The notes under the pieces: generated by a model
The model's database searches: none
What the model saw: only the letters and a program-made list of their open reading frames with translations
What the model was told of the DNA's origin: nothing
Position numbers and translations under genes: made by a program
Source: Hymenobacter mellowenesis
GTDB taxonomy: Bacteria > Bacteroidota > Bacteroidia > Cytophagales > Hymenobacteraceae
Direction of reading: 5' to 3'
Length of the DNA: 64,000 nucleotides
Assembly: GCF_030581005.1 (NCBI RefSeq)
Contig: NZ_JAUQSX010000002.1
Coordinates: forward strand, 434,001 to 498,000
In this document: positions 33,038 through 41,625 of the stretch, piece after piece
Layout: every line of letters begins with the position of its first letter
How positions within the stretch are numbered: position 1 is the first letter of the stretch

Positions 33038-35458
33038 ATGTCTGCTGCCGAAACTGCCCAGCCCGCGCTAAGCGCGCCCCTCACCAAGGCCGATTTTCTC
33101 ACCGATTACCGCCTGGCCTGGGAAAGCCGGCACGCCTCGCTGGCGGGCCGCAAGGAAGTGTTCATGGGCAAGGCCAAGTTTGGCATCTTCGGCGATGGCA
33201 AGGAAGTGCCCCAGCTGGCCATGGCCCGCGCCTTCCAGGACGGCGACTTCCGCGCCGGCTACTACCGCGACCAAACCTTTATGGTGGCCATCGGCCAGCT
33301 CACCTGGGAGCAGTACTTCGCCCAGCTCTACGCCAACCCCGACGTGGAGGCCGAGCCCGCCACCGCTGGCCGCGCCATGAACGGCCACTTCGCCACCCGC
33401 ATGCTGGACGACGACGGCAACCTCACGGCCCTGGCGCACAGCAAGAACTCTTCGGCCGACATCTCGCCCACGGCCGGCCAGATGCCGCGCCTGCTGGGCA
33501 TGGCCTACGCCTCCAAGCTGTTCCGCCAAAACCCCGAGCTGCACCAATTCACCGACCTTTCGACCAACGGCAACGAGGTGGCCTTTGGCACCATCGGCAA
33601 CGCCAGCACCTCGGAAGGCATGTTTTTCGAAGCGCTGAACGCGGCCGGTGTGCTGCAGGTGCCCATGCTTGTGAGCGTGTGGGACGACCACTACGGCATC
33701 TCCGTTCCGGCTGAATACCAGACCACCAAGCAGAGCATTTCGGACATCATGATGGGCCTGCAGCGCGAAGGCGAAGGCCAGTCGGGCTTCGAAATCTTCG
33801 TAGTGCGCGGCTGGGACTACGCCGGTTTGGTCGACACCTATCAGCGGGCCGCCGCCGTGTGCCGCGAGCAGCACGTACCCGTGCTCATCCACATCACGGA
33901 GCTCACGCAGCCGCAGGGCCACAGCACCAGCGGTTCGCACGAGCGCTACAAAAGCAAGGACCGCCTGGGCTGGGAGGAGTCGCACGACTGCCTGCACAAG
34001 CTGCGCGAATGGCTGCTGGCCGAGGGCCACGCCACCGAATTGGAGCTGGACGACATCGAGAAAAACGCCGCCGCCGTCATCAAAACGGCCCGCACGGCTG
34101 CCTGGGCCGCTTTCTTCGACCCCATCAAGGCCGAGCGCGACGAGGCCGTGGGCATGCTCGAAAAGCTGGTGACCGACACCGGCACCGAAAACACGCTGCA
34201 CGAGCTGGTGGAGCAGCTCAAAACCAACCCCACGCCCATCCGGGCCGACATTGTGCGGACCATGCGCCGCGTGCTGCGCGCCGTGCGAAATGAGAAGCGC
34301 AGCTTCGGCCGGCGCGTGGTGCAGCGCCACTTGGAGCAGCTACTGGCCGAAAACGCCGACCGCTACAACTCCAACCTGTTCAGCCAGAGCGAATACGCGG
34401 TGGGCAACATTGAGGAAGTGGCTGCCACCTTTGCGCCCGATGCCGCGCAGGTGGATGGCCGCGAAGTGCTACAAGCCTGCTTCGACGCCAACTTCCAGCG
34501 CGACCCCAGCATCTTCGCCATTGGCGAGGACGTGGGTAAGATTGGCGACGTGAACCAGGCCTTTGCGGGCTTGCAGGACAAGTTTGGTGAGTTGCGCGTG
34601 ACCGATACCGGCATCCGCGAGTGCACCATCATCGGGCAGGGCATTGGGGCGGCGTTGCGCGGCCTGCGGCCCATCACCGAAATCCAGTACCTGGATTACC
34701 TGCTCTACGCCATCCAGATTCTCAGCGATGACCTCGCCTGCCTGCAGTACCGCACCAAGGGCGGGCAGAAGGCTCCGCTCATCATCCGCACCCGCGGGCA
34801 CCGGCTGGAGGGCATCTGGCACTCGGGCTCGCCCATGCAGATGATTTTGGGCAGCATCCGCGGCATTCATGTGTGCGTGCCGCGCAACATGACGCAGGCG
34901 GCCGGGTTCTACAACACGCTGCTGCGCAGCGACGAGCCCGCGCTGGTGATAGAGTGCCTGAACGGTTACCGTCTGAAAGAAACCATCCCGGCCAACGTGG
35001 GTGAATTCACGCTGCCGCTGGGCCGGCCGGAGGTGCTGAAAAAAGGCACTGACGTGACGGTGGTCACCTACGGCTCGATGTGCCGCATTGTGATGGAAGC
35101 GGCCAAGCAGCTGGCCGAAGTGGGCATTTCGGTGGAAGTAATTGACGTGCAGACGCTGCTGCCCTTCGATACTGACCACCTCATTGCCGACAGCCTGCAG
35201 AAAACCAACCGCGTGGTATTTGCCGACGAGGACGTGCCCGGCGGCGCCACCGCCTTCATGATGCAGCACGTGCTGGACGAGCAAGGGGCTTACCGCTTCC
35301 TGGATGCGCAGCCGCGCTGCCTGGCCGCGCAGCCCCACCGCCCGGCCTACAGCTCCGACGGCGACTACTTCAGCAAGCCCAACGCTGAAGACGTGTTCGA
35401 CACGGTGTACGAGCTGATGAGCGAGGCCGAGCCGGAGAAATTCCCCGAAATTTATTAA
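33038..35458 (+). CDS. 2-oxoacid dehydrogenase E1 component, fused alpha and beta subunits (branched-chain type)
   Basis: This 806-residue protein joins an E1-alpha-like half (about 1-400) to an E1-beta-like half (about 460-806). The alpha half has the thiamine-diphosphate/magnesium region FGTIGNASTSEGMFFEALNAAG and WDDHYGISVPAEYQT, and the regulatory-loop-like GHSTSGSHERYKS. The beta half has FAIGEDVGKIGDVNQAFAGL, GIRECTIIGQGIGAALRGLRP, VTYGSMCRIVMEAA and VIDVQTLLPFD. It decarboxylates a 2-oxoacid and passes the acyl group to a lipoyl E2, which is not in the window. Bacteroidota commonly carry this fused form and it is often misannotated. The exact substrate (branched-chain or pyruvate) is not settled. 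Confidence 0.93.
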   Translation: MSAAETAQPALSAPLTKADFLTDYRLAWESRHASLAGRKEVFMGKAKFGIFGDGKEVPQLAMARAFQDGDFRAGYYRDQTFMVAIGQLTWEQYFAQLYANPDVEAEPATAGRAMNGHFATRMLDDDGNLTALAHSKNSSADISPTAGQMPRLLGMAYASKLFRQNPELHQFTDLSTNGNEVAFGTIGNASTSEGMFFEALNAAGVLQVPMLVSVWDDHYGISVPAEYQTTKQSISDIMMGLQREGEGQSGFEIFVVRGWDYAGLVDTYQRAAAVCREQHVPVLIHITELTQPQGHSTSGSHERYKSKDRLGWEESHDCLHKLREWLLAEGHATELELDDIEKNAAAVIKTARTAAWAAFFDPIKAERDEAVGMLEKLVTDTGTENTLHELVEQLKTNPTPIRADIVRTMRRVLRAVRNEKRSFGRRVVQRHLEQLLAENADRYNSNLFSQSEYAVGNIEEVAATFAPDAAQVDGREVLQACFDANFQRDPSIFAIGEDVGKIGDVNQAFAGLQDKFGELRVTDTGIRECTIIGQGIGAALRGLRPITEIQYLDYLLYAIQILSDDLACLQYRTKGGQKAPLIIRTRGHRLEGIWHSGSPMQMILGSIRGIHVCVPRNMTQAAGFYNTLLRSDEPALVIECLNGYRLKETIPANVGEFTLPLGRPEVLKKGTDVTVVTYGSMCRIVMEAAKQLAEVGISVEVIDVQTLLPFDTDHLIADSLQKTNRVVFADEDVPGGATAFMMQHVLDEQGAYRFLDAQPRCLAAQPHRPAYSSDGDYFSKPNAEDVFDTVYELMSEAEPEKFPEIY

Positions 35459-35466
35459 GCCAAAAA

Positions 35467-35492
35467 AACGCTGGCCTTAGCGGGCCAGCGTT
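35467..35492. terminator. Shared bidirectional terminator of convergent genes
   Basis: AACGCTGGCC (35467-35476) pairs with GGCCAGCGTT (35483-35492) around a 6-nt loop. An A-run precedes it, which is a U-run for leftward transcripts. The right arm lies inside the last codons of the leftward lipoprotein gene, whose stop TAA is in the loop. Confidence 0.75.
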
Positions 35493-36040
35493 ACATCGGT
35501 AGTAGTGACGGTGTTGCTCTCATGCAGCGCCCGGTCCATAATAGTAATTTCGAACCTAAATATGTCGCCGGGAAAGAACGGGGCGCCGTCGACGCTGAGG
35601 GGCAGCTTGTAGTTGAGGGTGCCTTTGAGGGGAGCAGGGCGCGAACCTTCTTTTTCGAGGTGCAGAAACCGACCATCGTACTCGCCAGCCACGCCGCCAG
35701 TGTTGATAAACCGGACATAGGTGTTGCCTACCTTTTTGTAAGGCTGAATCTTATAATTGTAGGCGTAGCCGCGGTTGTTGAAGCCGTTGGTGGTAGAGTT
35801 ATAAGGCGCAACTTTGATGTCGTCATCAGAAAGACCGAGGTCGCCGTCGCCGTCGCGGAAATCAACCGAAAACGTGAGTGTGTCGATTTCGGTATTTGTC
35901 CCGGTTTTCACGCGCGCTACCGTCACCGATTTAAAATCGATGGCCGGCACTACCGGGTAATCGGGGGCGCTGAGGCAGCCGCTGAGGCTCAGGCCGCCCA
36001 GGCAAATGGCGACGGCCGGAAGGGTACGAAACAGATTCAT
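35477..36040 (-). CDS. Lipoprotein of unknown function with an acidic Ca-binding-like loop
   Basis: This 187-residue protein has a lipoprotein signal (MNLFRTLPAVAICLGGLSLSGC, lipobox LSGC with Cys22). After the anchor comes a beta-rich sequence with an acidic DFRDGDGDLGLSDDD segment near residues 60-75, reminiscent of thrombospondin type 3/EF-like calcium loops, and a GGVAGEYDGRFLHLE strand. I do not recognise the family beyond Bacteroidota surface lipoproteins. It is likely exposed or periplasmic. It is convergent with the dehydrogenase gene and shares its terminator. Confidence 0.85.
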   Translation of the reverse strand: MNLFRTLPAVAICLGGLSLSGCLSAPDYPVVPAIDFKSVTVARVKTGTNTEIDTLTFSVDFRDGDGDLGLSDDDIKVAPYNSTTNGFNNRGYAYNYKIQPYKKVGNTYVRFINTGGVAGEYDGRFLHLEKEGSRPAPLKGTLNYKLPLSVDGAPFFPGDIFRFEITIMDRALHESNTVTTTDVTLAR

Positions 36041-36158
36041 GGGAGCAGAAAGTGACGAGACAACATTACAACGACGAACGTAGCGCCAAAGTACGTTTTT
36101 CCCAACGAATAGCAGCGCCGGTTGGTTCGGCCTGCGTTGCTAACCACAAGCCTTGCGC

Positions 36159-37157
36159 ATGAGTTTCCGAGATGATTTCTTACGCCGCCTTCCGGCGTTA
36201 AATGAGGACGAGTTTGAAGCCGCCGCCTTGGCCCTGTTTCGGCACCAAGTCGCGCACTGCCCGCCCTACGCCGAGTATCTGGCGCAGCTGGGCCGAAACC
36301 CGGCCACCGTGGCCCGGCTGACGGACATTCCGTTTCTGCCCATCGAGTTTTTCAAAACCCACGAAGTTCGCACCGAACCCGCCACTTGGGAAGCGCAGGA
36401 GCTGTTTCTGAGCAGCGGCACCACTTTGCAGCAGCGCAGCCGCCACCTGGTGCGCGACCCCGCCCTGTACCGCGAAAACGCGGCCCGCATCTTCGAGCAG
36501 TCCTACGGCCCGCTCCCGGGCTGGACGTTTCTGGCGCTGCTGCCCTCGTATCTGGAGCAGGGCCATTCCTCGCTGGTGGCCATGGTCGATTATTTCGCGC
36601 GGCAGTCGGGCCAAACGCAGCCGGCCTTTTTCCTGTACGACCACGCCGCTCTGCGCGCCGCGCTGGCCGAGGCCAAGCAGACGCCGGGCCGCCGCGTCAT
36701 GCTTATCGGCGTGAGCTACGCGCTGCTGGATTTCGCGGCCGAAGCCGGGCCCGCGCCGGAGCTGCAAGGCCTCACCGTGCTGGAAACCGGCGGCATGAAG
36801 GGCCGCCGCCGCGAGATGATTCGCGAGGAGCTGCACGTCGAATTGCAGCAGGCGTTCGGGCCGGCTGGCATCCATTCCGAATACGGCATGACGGAGCTAC
36901 TCAGCCAGGCCTATTCGCTGGGCGACGGCCGTTTCCACTGCCCCGCACCGCTGCGGGTGCTGCTGCGCGACCCGTCAGACCCGTTTTCCATTGGCAGCAG
37001 GGGAGACGGGGCCATCAACGTGATTGATTTGGCTAACATCGATTCCTGCGCTTTTATTGAAACCAAGGATTTGGCCCGCATGCACCCGGACGGCTCGTTT
37101 GAGGTGCTGGGGCGCATGGATAATTCGGACGTTCGCGGGTGCAATCAGCTGGTGTGA
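36159..37157 (+). CDS. LuxE-like acyl-protein synthetase/AMP-forming ligase
   Basis: This encodes 332 residues from ATG 36159; a TTG 6 nt upstream is an alternative. It matches the LuxE/PaaK-related adenylating enzymes: TDIPFLPIEFFKTHEV near residues 55-72, the ATP-binding-type loop ELFLSSGTTLQQRSRH, VLETGGMKGRRREMIREEL, and the adenylate-site motif SEYGMTELLSQAYS followed by SCAFIETKDLARM and LGRMDNSDVRGC. LuxE activates fatty acids as acyl-AMP and acyl-enzyme. No luxC or luxD partner is present here, so the activated acid is unknown. It stands alone between a lipoprotein gene and the broken amidohydrolase. Confidence 0.88.
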   Translation: MSFRDDFLRRLPALNEDEFEAAALALFRHQVAHCPPYAEYLAQLGRNPATVARLTDIPFLPIEFFKTHEVRTEPATWEAQELFLSSGTTLQQRSRHLVRDPALYRENAARIFEQSYGPLPGWTFLALLPSYLEQGHSSLVAMVDYFARQSGQTQPAFFLYDHAALRAALAEAKQTPGRRVMLIGVSYALLDFAAEAGPAPELQGLTVLETGGMKGRRREMIREELHVELQQAFGPAGIHSEYGMTELLSQAYSLGDGRFHCPAPLRVLLRDPSDPFSIGSRGDGAINVIDLANIDSCAFIETKDLARMHPDGSFEVLGRMDNSDVRGCNQLV

Positions 37158-37274
37158 ATGGGATTGGGTGAATCACTACCTTGCGAACATATTATACGCT
37201 CAACATGCCGGTCGAATGCTGAGATGCCGACTTGTTGAACAGGCCTAATTACCGGGTAGTATAAAGCAAAAATC

Positions 37275-38181
37275 GTGAGAAAGCTCCTAATGTGCCTGGC
37301 TTTGCTGGCGGGCAAGGCCGCAGTTGCGCAAGCGCAGTCGCCACAGCTTATTGACGTGCATGTACACTGTTACGACGACAACAGATTCGCATACCCGGCG
37401 CCGACTCTGCAAGGATGCAGCCCCGCAAAAAACGCCTCTGCCCATTTCCAGGAAACTTATGCGGCGCTGCGCAAAGCCGGGGCACGGCATGTGGTTATCA
37501 GCGGCTCGCCAAGCGCCGTAGAGAGTTGGATGCGCAAAGACTCGGCGCACCTGTTCATCCCCGCCATCGCAATCGATAAACCCGACGAGTACGGGATGGA
37601 TACGGTTCGGCTGAAGCAGCTGATTCTGGACAAGAAAATCGCGGTGTTTGGCGAGGTGGGCGCGTACTACGCCGGCTCTACGCTGGCCGACCGCATCTGG
37701 CAGCCTTATCTGCGCATTTGTGAGCGGTACGATGTGCCGGTTGCGGTTCACATCGGCGGCGGCCCCCCCGAAACGCCTTATCACGGCTCGCCCAATGCCC
37801 GCCTGAGTTTGGGTGACCCTTTCCTGCTGGAAGATGTGCTGATTAAGTACCCAAAATTGCGGCTGTACATGATGCACTCGGGGGAAGTGTGGTTATGAGC
37901 ACGCCGTTAGAATGATGCAGATGTACCCGCAGGTGTACACCGACTTGGGCGCCATCCTGTGGGTGTCGCCGCTCACGCAGCACTACGCTACTGAGTTTCT
38001 GAAACTGGCCAAAGCGGATGGCAGCTTGTCGCGGGTGATGTTCGGTTCCGACCAGATGCGGTGGCCGGGGGCCATACCCAAATCAATTCAGTTTCTGAAT
38101 AGCCTGGCTTTTCTCAGCAAAAAAGACAAGGAAGATATTCTGTATAACAACGCTGCCCGTTTTTTGCGAATTGGGAAATAG
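37275..38181 (+). pseudogene. Secreted amidohydrolase-2 family protein interrupted by a +1 frameshift
   Basis: Two adjoining frames make one TIM-barrel amidohydrolase of about 302 residues. The first (37275-37898, GTG start, signal peptide MRKLLMCLALLAGKAAVAQA) has DVHVHCYDDN, FGEVGAYY and VAVHIGGGPPETP. It ends abnormally at HSGEVWL plus stop. Removing one T at 37893-37894 joins it to the second frame, as EVWYEHAVRMMQMYPQVYTD, continuing to LSRVMFGSDQMRWPG and the natural stop at 38181. Metal ligands (HxH, His, Asp in GSDQ) are otherwise intact, so the break is recent, a sequencing error, or programmed. No slippery heptamer is obvious (GGTTATG). Confidence 0.8.
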
Positions 38182-38316
38182 AGTGCTTTAAAAAAGTTCT
38201 TGTCCTTGGAATTATATCGCAAATAAATTCAAGTAATTAATTCGCCTACTGATAAATAGCTGTGGGTAACTCTTTATCGAATATTCAGGCCGACAGTTAA
38301 TTTGCATAGCCAGTAA

Positions 38317-38360
38317 AAAATAGCGACGCCCGAATTAAAAGATTCGGGCGCCGCTATTTT
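38317..38360. terminator. Bidirectional terminator between amidohydrolase and NtrC-like regulator
   Basis: A 19-bp stem with one mismatch, AAAATAGCGACGCCCGAAT (38317-38335) pairing with 38342-38360, has a 6-nt loop and A/T ends on both strands. It separates convergent transcripts. The preceding 38182-38316 is AT-rich with nothing recognisable. Confidence 0.85.
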
Positions 38361-38370
38361 CTCCAAAGAA

Positions 38371-39534
38371 CTATTTCCCCGCAAACGCTTTCGCGTCATC
38401 GGCCGAAATCGTGTCGTCGCTCATAATTACCAGCCGCTCCACCACGTTGCGCAGCTCGCGGATGTTGCCGCGCCAATCCAAACCCTTCAAATACTCCAGC
38501 GCGGCGGGGTCCACTTTCTTGGGCTTATTGCCGTAGTCGGCGGCGATGTCGTTGAGAAACTTTTGAATCAGTTCGGGGATGTCTTCGCGGCGGTCGTTGA
38601 GGGCGGGGACCTGGATGAGGATGACCGAGAGGCGGTGGTAAAGGTCTTCGCGGAAGTTGCGGTCGGCGATTTCCTGAAGCAGGTTTTTGTTGGTGGCGGC
38701 GAGGACGCGCACGTTCACCGAAATTTCCTTTTCGCCGCCCACGCGGGTGATTTTATTCTCCTGCAGCGCGCGCAGCACTTTGGCCTGGGCCGAGAGGCTC
38801 ATGTCGCCGATTTCGTCGAGGAAAAGCGTGCCACCGTCGGCCTGCTCAAACTTGCCGATGCGCTGCTTCACGGCCGAGGTGAAGGAGCCTTTTTCGTGGC
38901 CGAACAGCTCGCTTTCGATGAGTTCCGACGGGATAGCGGCGCAGTTTACTTCCACCAGCGGGCCCTGGGCGCGGCTGCTGAGCTCGTGCAGCTGGCGGGC
39001 CACCATCTCCTTGCCGGCGCCGTTGGGGCCGGTGATGAGGACGCGGGCGTCGGTGGGGGCCACCTTTTCGATGGCTTTGCGCACGGCGCCGAGGGCGGCC
39101 GAGGAGCCCACCATCTCGGAGCCTTTCGTGACGGAGAGCTTCTTTTTCAGCGTCTTGGTTTCGCTCACCAGCTTGGTGCGGTCAAGGGCGTTGCGGACGG
39201 TGACGAGCAGGCGGTTGAGGTCGGGCGGCTTGGGCAGGAAGTCGTAAGCGCCTTTTTTGGTGGCTTCCACGGCCGTGTCGATGCTGCCGTGGGCTGACAC
39301 CATGATGAAGGCGGCGTCGGTGCCCATTTTCTGGGCGCGTTCCAGCACTTCGAGGCCGTCCATTTTGGGCATGCGGATGTCGCAGAGCACTACGTCGTAC
39401 TTCTGCTGAATCAGCAAATCGAGGCCGGCGGGGCCGTCTTCGGCTTGGTCGACGGTGTAGCTTTCAAATTCCAGAATCTCCTTCAGCGTGTTGCGGATGG
39501 CTTTTTCGTCGTCGATGATGAGGATGCGGGGCAT
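38371..39534 (-). CDS. NtrC-like sigma-54 activator: receiver plus AAA+ domain without visible DNA-binding domain
   Basis: This encodes 387 residues from the ATG at 39532-39534, which places MPRILIIDDE at the N-terminus; a longer frame crosses a palindromic repeat. The receiver domain has phospho-acceptor Asp52 in CDIRMPKMDG. The AAA+ domain (about 140-380) has Walker A TGPNGAGKEMV, the sigma-54 contact loop FGHEKGSFTSAVKQR (GSFTSA instead of GAFTGA), Walker B GGTLFLDEIGDMS and REDLYHRLSVILI. The protein ends at GNIRELRNVVERL plus 22 residues, so the usual Fis-type helix-turn-helix is absent. No partner histidine kinase is adjacent. Activation of sigma-54 promoters from solution is inferred. 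Confidence 0.92.
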   Translation of the reverse strand: MPRILIIDDEKAIRNTLKEILEFESYTVDQAEDGPAGLDLLIQQKYDVVLCDIRMPKMDGLEVLERAQKMGTDAAFIMVSAHGSIDTAVEATKKGAYDFLPKPPDLNRLLVTVRNALDRTKLVSETKTLKKKLSVTKGSEMVGSSAALGAVRKAIEKVAPTDARVLITGPNGAGKEMVARQLHELSSRAQGPLVEVNCAAIPSELIESELFGHEKGSFTSAVKQRIGKFEQADGGTLFLDEIGDMSLSAQAKVLRALQENKITRVGGEKEISVNVRVLAATNKNLLQEIADRNFREDLYHRLSVILIQVPALNDRREDIPELIQKFLNDIAADYGNKPKKVDPAALEYLKGLDWRGNIRELRNVVERLVIMSDDTISADDAKAFAGK

Positions 39535-39538
39535 GAGT

Positions 39539-39636
39539 TGTAGCGCATGCTTTAGCTTGCGCGGCGTATGGTGAAACAAAAGCGACTGGCCGGGCTTATT
39601 ACCGCCGCTGGGGCGCAAGCTAAAGCATGCGCTACA
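39539..39636. repeat. Intergenic palindromic repeat, family C
   Basis: A perfect 24-bp inverted repeat (39539-39562 and 39613-39636, TGTAGCGCATGCTTTAGC then TTGCGC) surrounds a 50-nt loop. It fills the gap between the divergent NtrC-like and sugar dehydrogenase genes. Confidence 0.85.
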
Positions 39637-39705
39637 AAAAAACGGCTTTTCCGGTACCTGCGCCAAATCACTTAGCCGTATAACGTGACACTCCAAAAAA
39701 CATCC

Positions 39706-40989
39706 ATGAAAATCAATCCCACCCGTCCGCTGCTGCTCGCGGCGGCCTTGGCCAGCAGCTTCGGCCTTTATTCTTTAACCAGCCGGCCCAGCGCCGTGAC
39801 GGCCGACCCCAACAACGCCGGCCTGAAGCTGCCCGCCGGCTTTGGCGCGCTGGTGGTGGCCGAAACCGGCGCCCGTGCCCGGCATATCGCCGTCACGCCG
39901 CAAGGCACCATCTACGTGAAGCTGAACCGGGCTAAAGACGGCAAGGGCATTCTCGAACTCAAGCATACGGCCGGCGGCAAGGCCACCGTCACGGGTGGTT
40001 TTGGCAGCTACGGCGGCACGGGCATCTATGCCAAAGGCAACTATCTGTACGCCTCTTCGGATGAGGACGTGTACCGCTACAAGCTGGATGCGAAAGGGGA
40101 GGTGACCAACCCCGCCCAGCCCGAAAAAATCGTGTCCGGCCTGCTGAACCGGGGCGAGCACGAAAGCAAATCAATTGTGCTCGACAACGCCGGCAACCTT
40201 TACGTGAACGTGGGCGCCTACTCCAACTCCTGCCAGGAAAAGGACCGGGAGAAAGGCTCGATGGGGCGGCCGGGCTGCCCAATTCTGGATTCGGCGGGCG
40301 GCATATGGCAGTTCCGGGCCGATAAGGTGGGACAGACTTACGGCACCGGCACGCGCTTCGCCACGGGCCTGCGCAACGTGGTGGGCCTCGACTGGAACGC
40401 GCAGAGCAACCAGCTTTTCGTGATGCAGCACGGCCGCGACCAGCTGCACGACATCTTCCCGGCCCTGTACGACACCAAGCAGTCGGCTGAGCTGCCCGCC
40501 GAGTGCCTCTACGCCCTCACCAAGGGCGCTAATGCCGGCTGGCCCTACCTGTACTACGACCCGGTGAAGAAGCAGAAAATCCTGGCCCCCGAGTACGGCG
40601 GCGACGGCAAGAAGCTGGCCGACGCCAAGTACCTGGACCCTGCCGCCGCCTACCCCGCCCACACCGCGCCCGACGGCCTGTTGTTCTACACCGGCACCAT
40701 GTTTCCGGCCAAGTACCGCAACGGGGCATTCATCGCCTTCCACGGTTCCTGGAACCGTGCGCCTGAGCCCCAGAAGGGTTATTACGTGGTGTTTCAGCCC
40801 TTCCAGAACGGCAAGCCCAGCGGCCCGTGGGAAGTGTTTGCCGACAACTTCGCCGGCTCGGCCGAGAAGGTGGCCAGCGGCCGCGCCGACCACAAGCCCT
40901 GCGGGCTCGCCCAGGGGCCGGATGGTTCGCTGTACGTGTCCGACGACAAGGCCGGCACCATCTACCGCATTGTCTACAATCAGAAATAA
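39706..40989 (+). CDS. Secreted PQQ-type sugar/sorbosone dehydrogenase family beta-propeller
   Basis: This encodes 427 residues from ATG 39706; a GTG 21 nt upstream is less suited. A signal peptide (MKINPTRPLLLAAALASS) leads into a six-bladed propeller of the soluble aldose sugar dehydrogenase/L-sorbosone dehydrogenase family. Visible are LPAGFGALVVAETGARARHI, HESKSIVLDNAGNLYVNVG, FATGLRNVVGLDWN, HGRDQLHDIFP and GSLYVSDDKAGTIYRI at the C-terminus. Oxidation of a sugar with PQQ and electron transfer to the c-type cytochrome encoded 9 nt downstream is the expected role. PQQ binding residues were not individually verified. Periplasmic. Confidence 0.88.
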   Translation: MKINPTRPLLLAAALASSFGLYSLTSRPSAVTADPNNAGLKLPAGFGALVVAETGARARHIAVTPQGTIYVKLNRAKDGKGILELKHTAGGKATVTGGFGSYGGTGIYAKGNYLYASSDEDVYRYKLDAKGEVTNPAQPEKIVSGLLNRGEHESKSIVLDNAGNLYVNVGAYSNSCQEKDREKGSMGRPGCPILDSAGGIWQFRADKVGQTYGTGTRFATGLRNVVGLDWNAQSNQLFVMQHGRDQLHDIFPALYDTKQSAELPAECLYALTKGANAGWPYLYYDPVKKQKILAPEYGGDGKKLADAKYLDPAAAYPAHTAPDGLLFYTGTMFPAKYRNGAFIAFHGSWNRAPEPQKGYYVVFQPFQNGKPSGPWEVFADNFAGSAEKVASGRADHKPCGLAQGPDGSLYVSDDKAGTIYRIVYNQK

Positions 40990-40998
40990 CCGTCTTTC

Positions 40999-41445
40999 GT
41001 GAAGAATATTTGTGTCCTGCTGTCCCTGTTGCTGCTGAGCAGCGGGGCTGCTTTTGCCCAGAAAAAACCGGCCGCCAAAGCCCCGGCCAAAAAGCCCACG
41101 GCCGGCGTGTCGCCTGCGCTGCTGGCGTCGGGCAAGGCCATCTACGCCCAAAATTGCCTGAGCTGCCACCAGGCCGACGGTGGCGGCGTGGACGGCATGA
41201 ACCCGCCCCTGACCAAAACCGACTACGTGCTGGGCGACAAACCCCGCCTGATAGGCGTGCTGCTCAACGGCCTAAAAGGCGTGGAAATCAATGGCGAGGA
41301 ATACCGCAGCGTGATGCCCGCCCAAACCCACCTTACCGAGCAGCAAATGGCCGACGTGCTCACCTACGTGCGCAACAGCTTCGGCAACAAGGCCAGCGCC
41401 GTGACGGTGGGCGAGGTGAAGGCCGCGCGGGCGGCCAAGAAGTGA
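40999..41445 (+). CDS. Periplasmic mono-heme cytochrome c
   Basis: This encodes 148 residues from GTG 40999 (MKNICVLLSLLLLSSG, signal peptide to AFAQ). A Lys/Ala/Pro-rich linker (KKPAAKAPAKKPTAG) precedes one class I cytochrome c domain: heme motif CLSCH near residues 53-57, and distal Met in YRSVMPAQTHLTEQQMADVLTYVRNSFGN. It starts 9 nt after the sugar dehydrogenase stop, so it is almost certainly that enzyme's electron acceptor. A palindromic repeat follows the stop codon. Confidence 0.9.
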   Translation: MKNICVLLSLLLLSSGAAFAQKKPAAKAPAKKPTAGVSPALLASGKAIYAQNCLSCHQADGGGVDGMNPPLTKTDYVLGDKPRLIGVLLNGLKGVEINGEEYRSVMPAQTHLTEQQMADVLTYVRNSFGNKASAVTVGEVKAARAAKK

Positions 41446-41457
41446 GGTCAGAAAAAG

Positions 41458-41559
41458 AACGCCATGTCGAGCATGCCGAGACATCTCGCGTGCCGAAGTA
41501 ATCAAATCGATTGGTTTACTACCCCACGCGAGATGTCTCGGCAAGCTCGACATGACGTT
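41458..41559. repeat. Intergenic palindromic repeat, family A
   Basis: 35-nt arms (41458-41492 and 41525-41559) match at 33 of 35 positions around a 32-nt loop. The arm reads AACGCCATGTCGAGCATGCC, then GAGACATCTCGCGTG. It lies between the cytochrome gene and the rnpB terminator. Confidence 0.88.
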
Positions 41560-41581
41560 TTTTAGTCTCGATATGCAAAAC

Positions 41582-41618
41582 AAAAAAAGGCCCTTCCCGC
41601 GCGGAAAAGGCCTTTTTT
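41582..41618 (-). terminator. Terminator of rnpB
   Basis: On the minus strand the stem AAAAAAGGCC/GGCCTTTTTT has an inner TTCC/GGAA pairing and ends in a T-run. It lies just past the 3' end of the RNase P RNA. Confidence 0.8.
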
Positions 41619-41625
41619 GATTAGT

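Noticed and set aside
36159..37157. Bioluminescence (lux) operon
   Set aside because: Only a LuxE-like gene is present. No luciferase or reductase genes.
38182..38316. tRNA or other small RNA in the AT-rich gap
   Set aside because: No cloverleaf or known RNA signature could be traced. Only the terminator at 38317-38360 is supported.
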